From Setoptus koraiensis (lineage: Eukaryota; Arthropoda), in NCBI GenBank assembly GCA_048013815.1, contig CM106585.1, positions 13,454,001 through 13,518,000 of the forward strand: DNA of 64,000 nucleotides, read 5' to 3'. How positions within the stretch are numbered: the stretch's first letter is position 1; each line of letters starts with the position of its first letter. This document shows, piece after piece, positions 63,416 to 64,000 of the stretch. The notes below the pieces were generated by a model. It saw only the letters and a program-made list of their open reading frames with translations, did not search any database and was not told the origin of the DNA. The translations under genes and the position numbers were made by a program.

Positions 63416-64000
63416 GTATATATATATATATCACATTCTAACTGTAAACTTCTCTTCTGAAGAAAAGAGGGGGAAGCAATATCGAGACTGATGAATCAAC
63501 ATGTCCCGGCACCAACTAAACGATCATCTTTGTCTTTGAAGTGCCCATTTCGAATTGTTCACCTGTTGCTTAATAACTATAATATTACAATATTGCGAGT
63601 GCCCATACAGATTAATATATGTTCGTTTCTTGGCAAGTCGTCCACTACCGTCGGTAGTTGTAGTCCACCTCTATATGATATAGTAATGATTTTGAGTGAT
63701 GGCCCAGTGACAGTATGAGGCGTGTGTACTTTAGTGGCACACCTTGAATCGAAAGAACGACCATCATGCAGTCACGAGTTAGCTTTTGTTGATGAGGAAG
63801 AAAATTTTTAGAAATAACTGACATTGGCAAGAACTTGTGTGGTTCTTGGCGATGTTTTGAATACGTTTTATAGGCAGAATATGCATTTGGCCCCGGTGGA
63901 AGCGTCATATTGCGTTTATTGTCTTGTTAGCATTTATGAGGCGTGCATCAATCAAAACAATACTACTACCGGCTTTACGTGCCGGCGCTGAGGCCACCTT

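Larger units (their letters stand above)
59923..64000. other. Non-coding region right of PDSS1 to the window end
   Basis: 4.1 kb in which I cannot support any gene. The PDSS1 promoter is expected just right of 59922. The rest has AT-rich single-copy sequence, a degenerate GATGR-type repeat and a long (TC)n tract. ORFs at 60.4-60.6, 61.3-61.5 and 63.6-63.9 kb do not resemble known proteins. Confidence 0.55.

Noticed and set aside
63012-63434. 140-codon minus-strand frame with (ER)n
   Set aside because: It is a translation of the TC microsatellite and the purine repeat, with no protein-like segment.
1-64000. CRISPR array, prophage or bacterial-type operon
   Set aside because: Repeats are simple or tandem with no unique spacers. 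Genes are eukaryotic, with GT-AG introns.

Overview
The window looks like nuclear DNA of an arthropod. The reasons are a trachealess-class bHLH-PAS gene, a hairy/E(spl) repressor with a WRPW tail, GT-AG introns, and regulatory proteins full of Asn/Gln/His/Ser runs. The low-complexity proteins, together with long intronless housekeeping genes, suggest a mite or another chelicerate, but that placement is inference. There is no bacterial operon layout, no rRNA, no CRISPR array and no tRNA that I can defend.

Layout. (1) 1-22.8 kb, minus strand: a six-exon trachealess/NPAS1/3-like gene, reconstructed exon by exon with matching splice phases. It has a 16.2-kb intron and runs off the left edge inside PAS-B. 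(2) 22.8-28.5 kb: non-coding, with microsatellites, short tandem repeats, hairpins and a cluster of ACGTG cores upstream of trh. (3) 28.5-35.2 kb: RNASEH2A (minus) head-to-head with VPS41 (plus), then a small secreted protein and a Hes-type repressor (both minus). (4) 35.2-39.7 kb: GC-rich non-coding DNA with tandem repeats and a 34-bp perfect palindrome. (5) 39.7-45.6 kb: the meiotic helicase HFM1/MER3, a doubtful small ORF, the RNA polymerase I subunit RPA43 and the ribosome-recycling ATPase ABCE1. (6) 45.7-46.5 kb: a long imperfect inverted repeat. (7) 47.3-59.9 kb: a BAZ2/toutatis-like DDT protein, ATR kinase, GFER/ALR sulfhydryl oxidase and PDSS1. (8) 59.9-64 kb: non-coding, with a degenerate GATGR-type repeat and an 84-bp (TC)n tract.

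How the genes relate. The developmental regulators (trh, hes) sit in large repeat-rich non-coding domains. The housekeeping genes are packed with few or no introns: VPS41, HFM1, ABCE1, the BAZ2-like gene and ATR are each one open frame. Three genes act in genome maintenance (RNASEH2A, HFM1, ATR), and GFER and PDSS1 are mitochondrial. Proximity is the only evidence of linkage among these.

Most interesting points: a PIP-box-like motif on the catalytic RNase H2 subunit; a Hes protein with a greatly expanded HLH loop and no recognisable Orange domain; a BAZ2-like protein with no PHD or bromodomain; large low-complexity insertions within the PAS region of the trh protein; the 775-bp foldback at 45.7-46.5 kb; and many short perfect hairpins in non-coding DNA.
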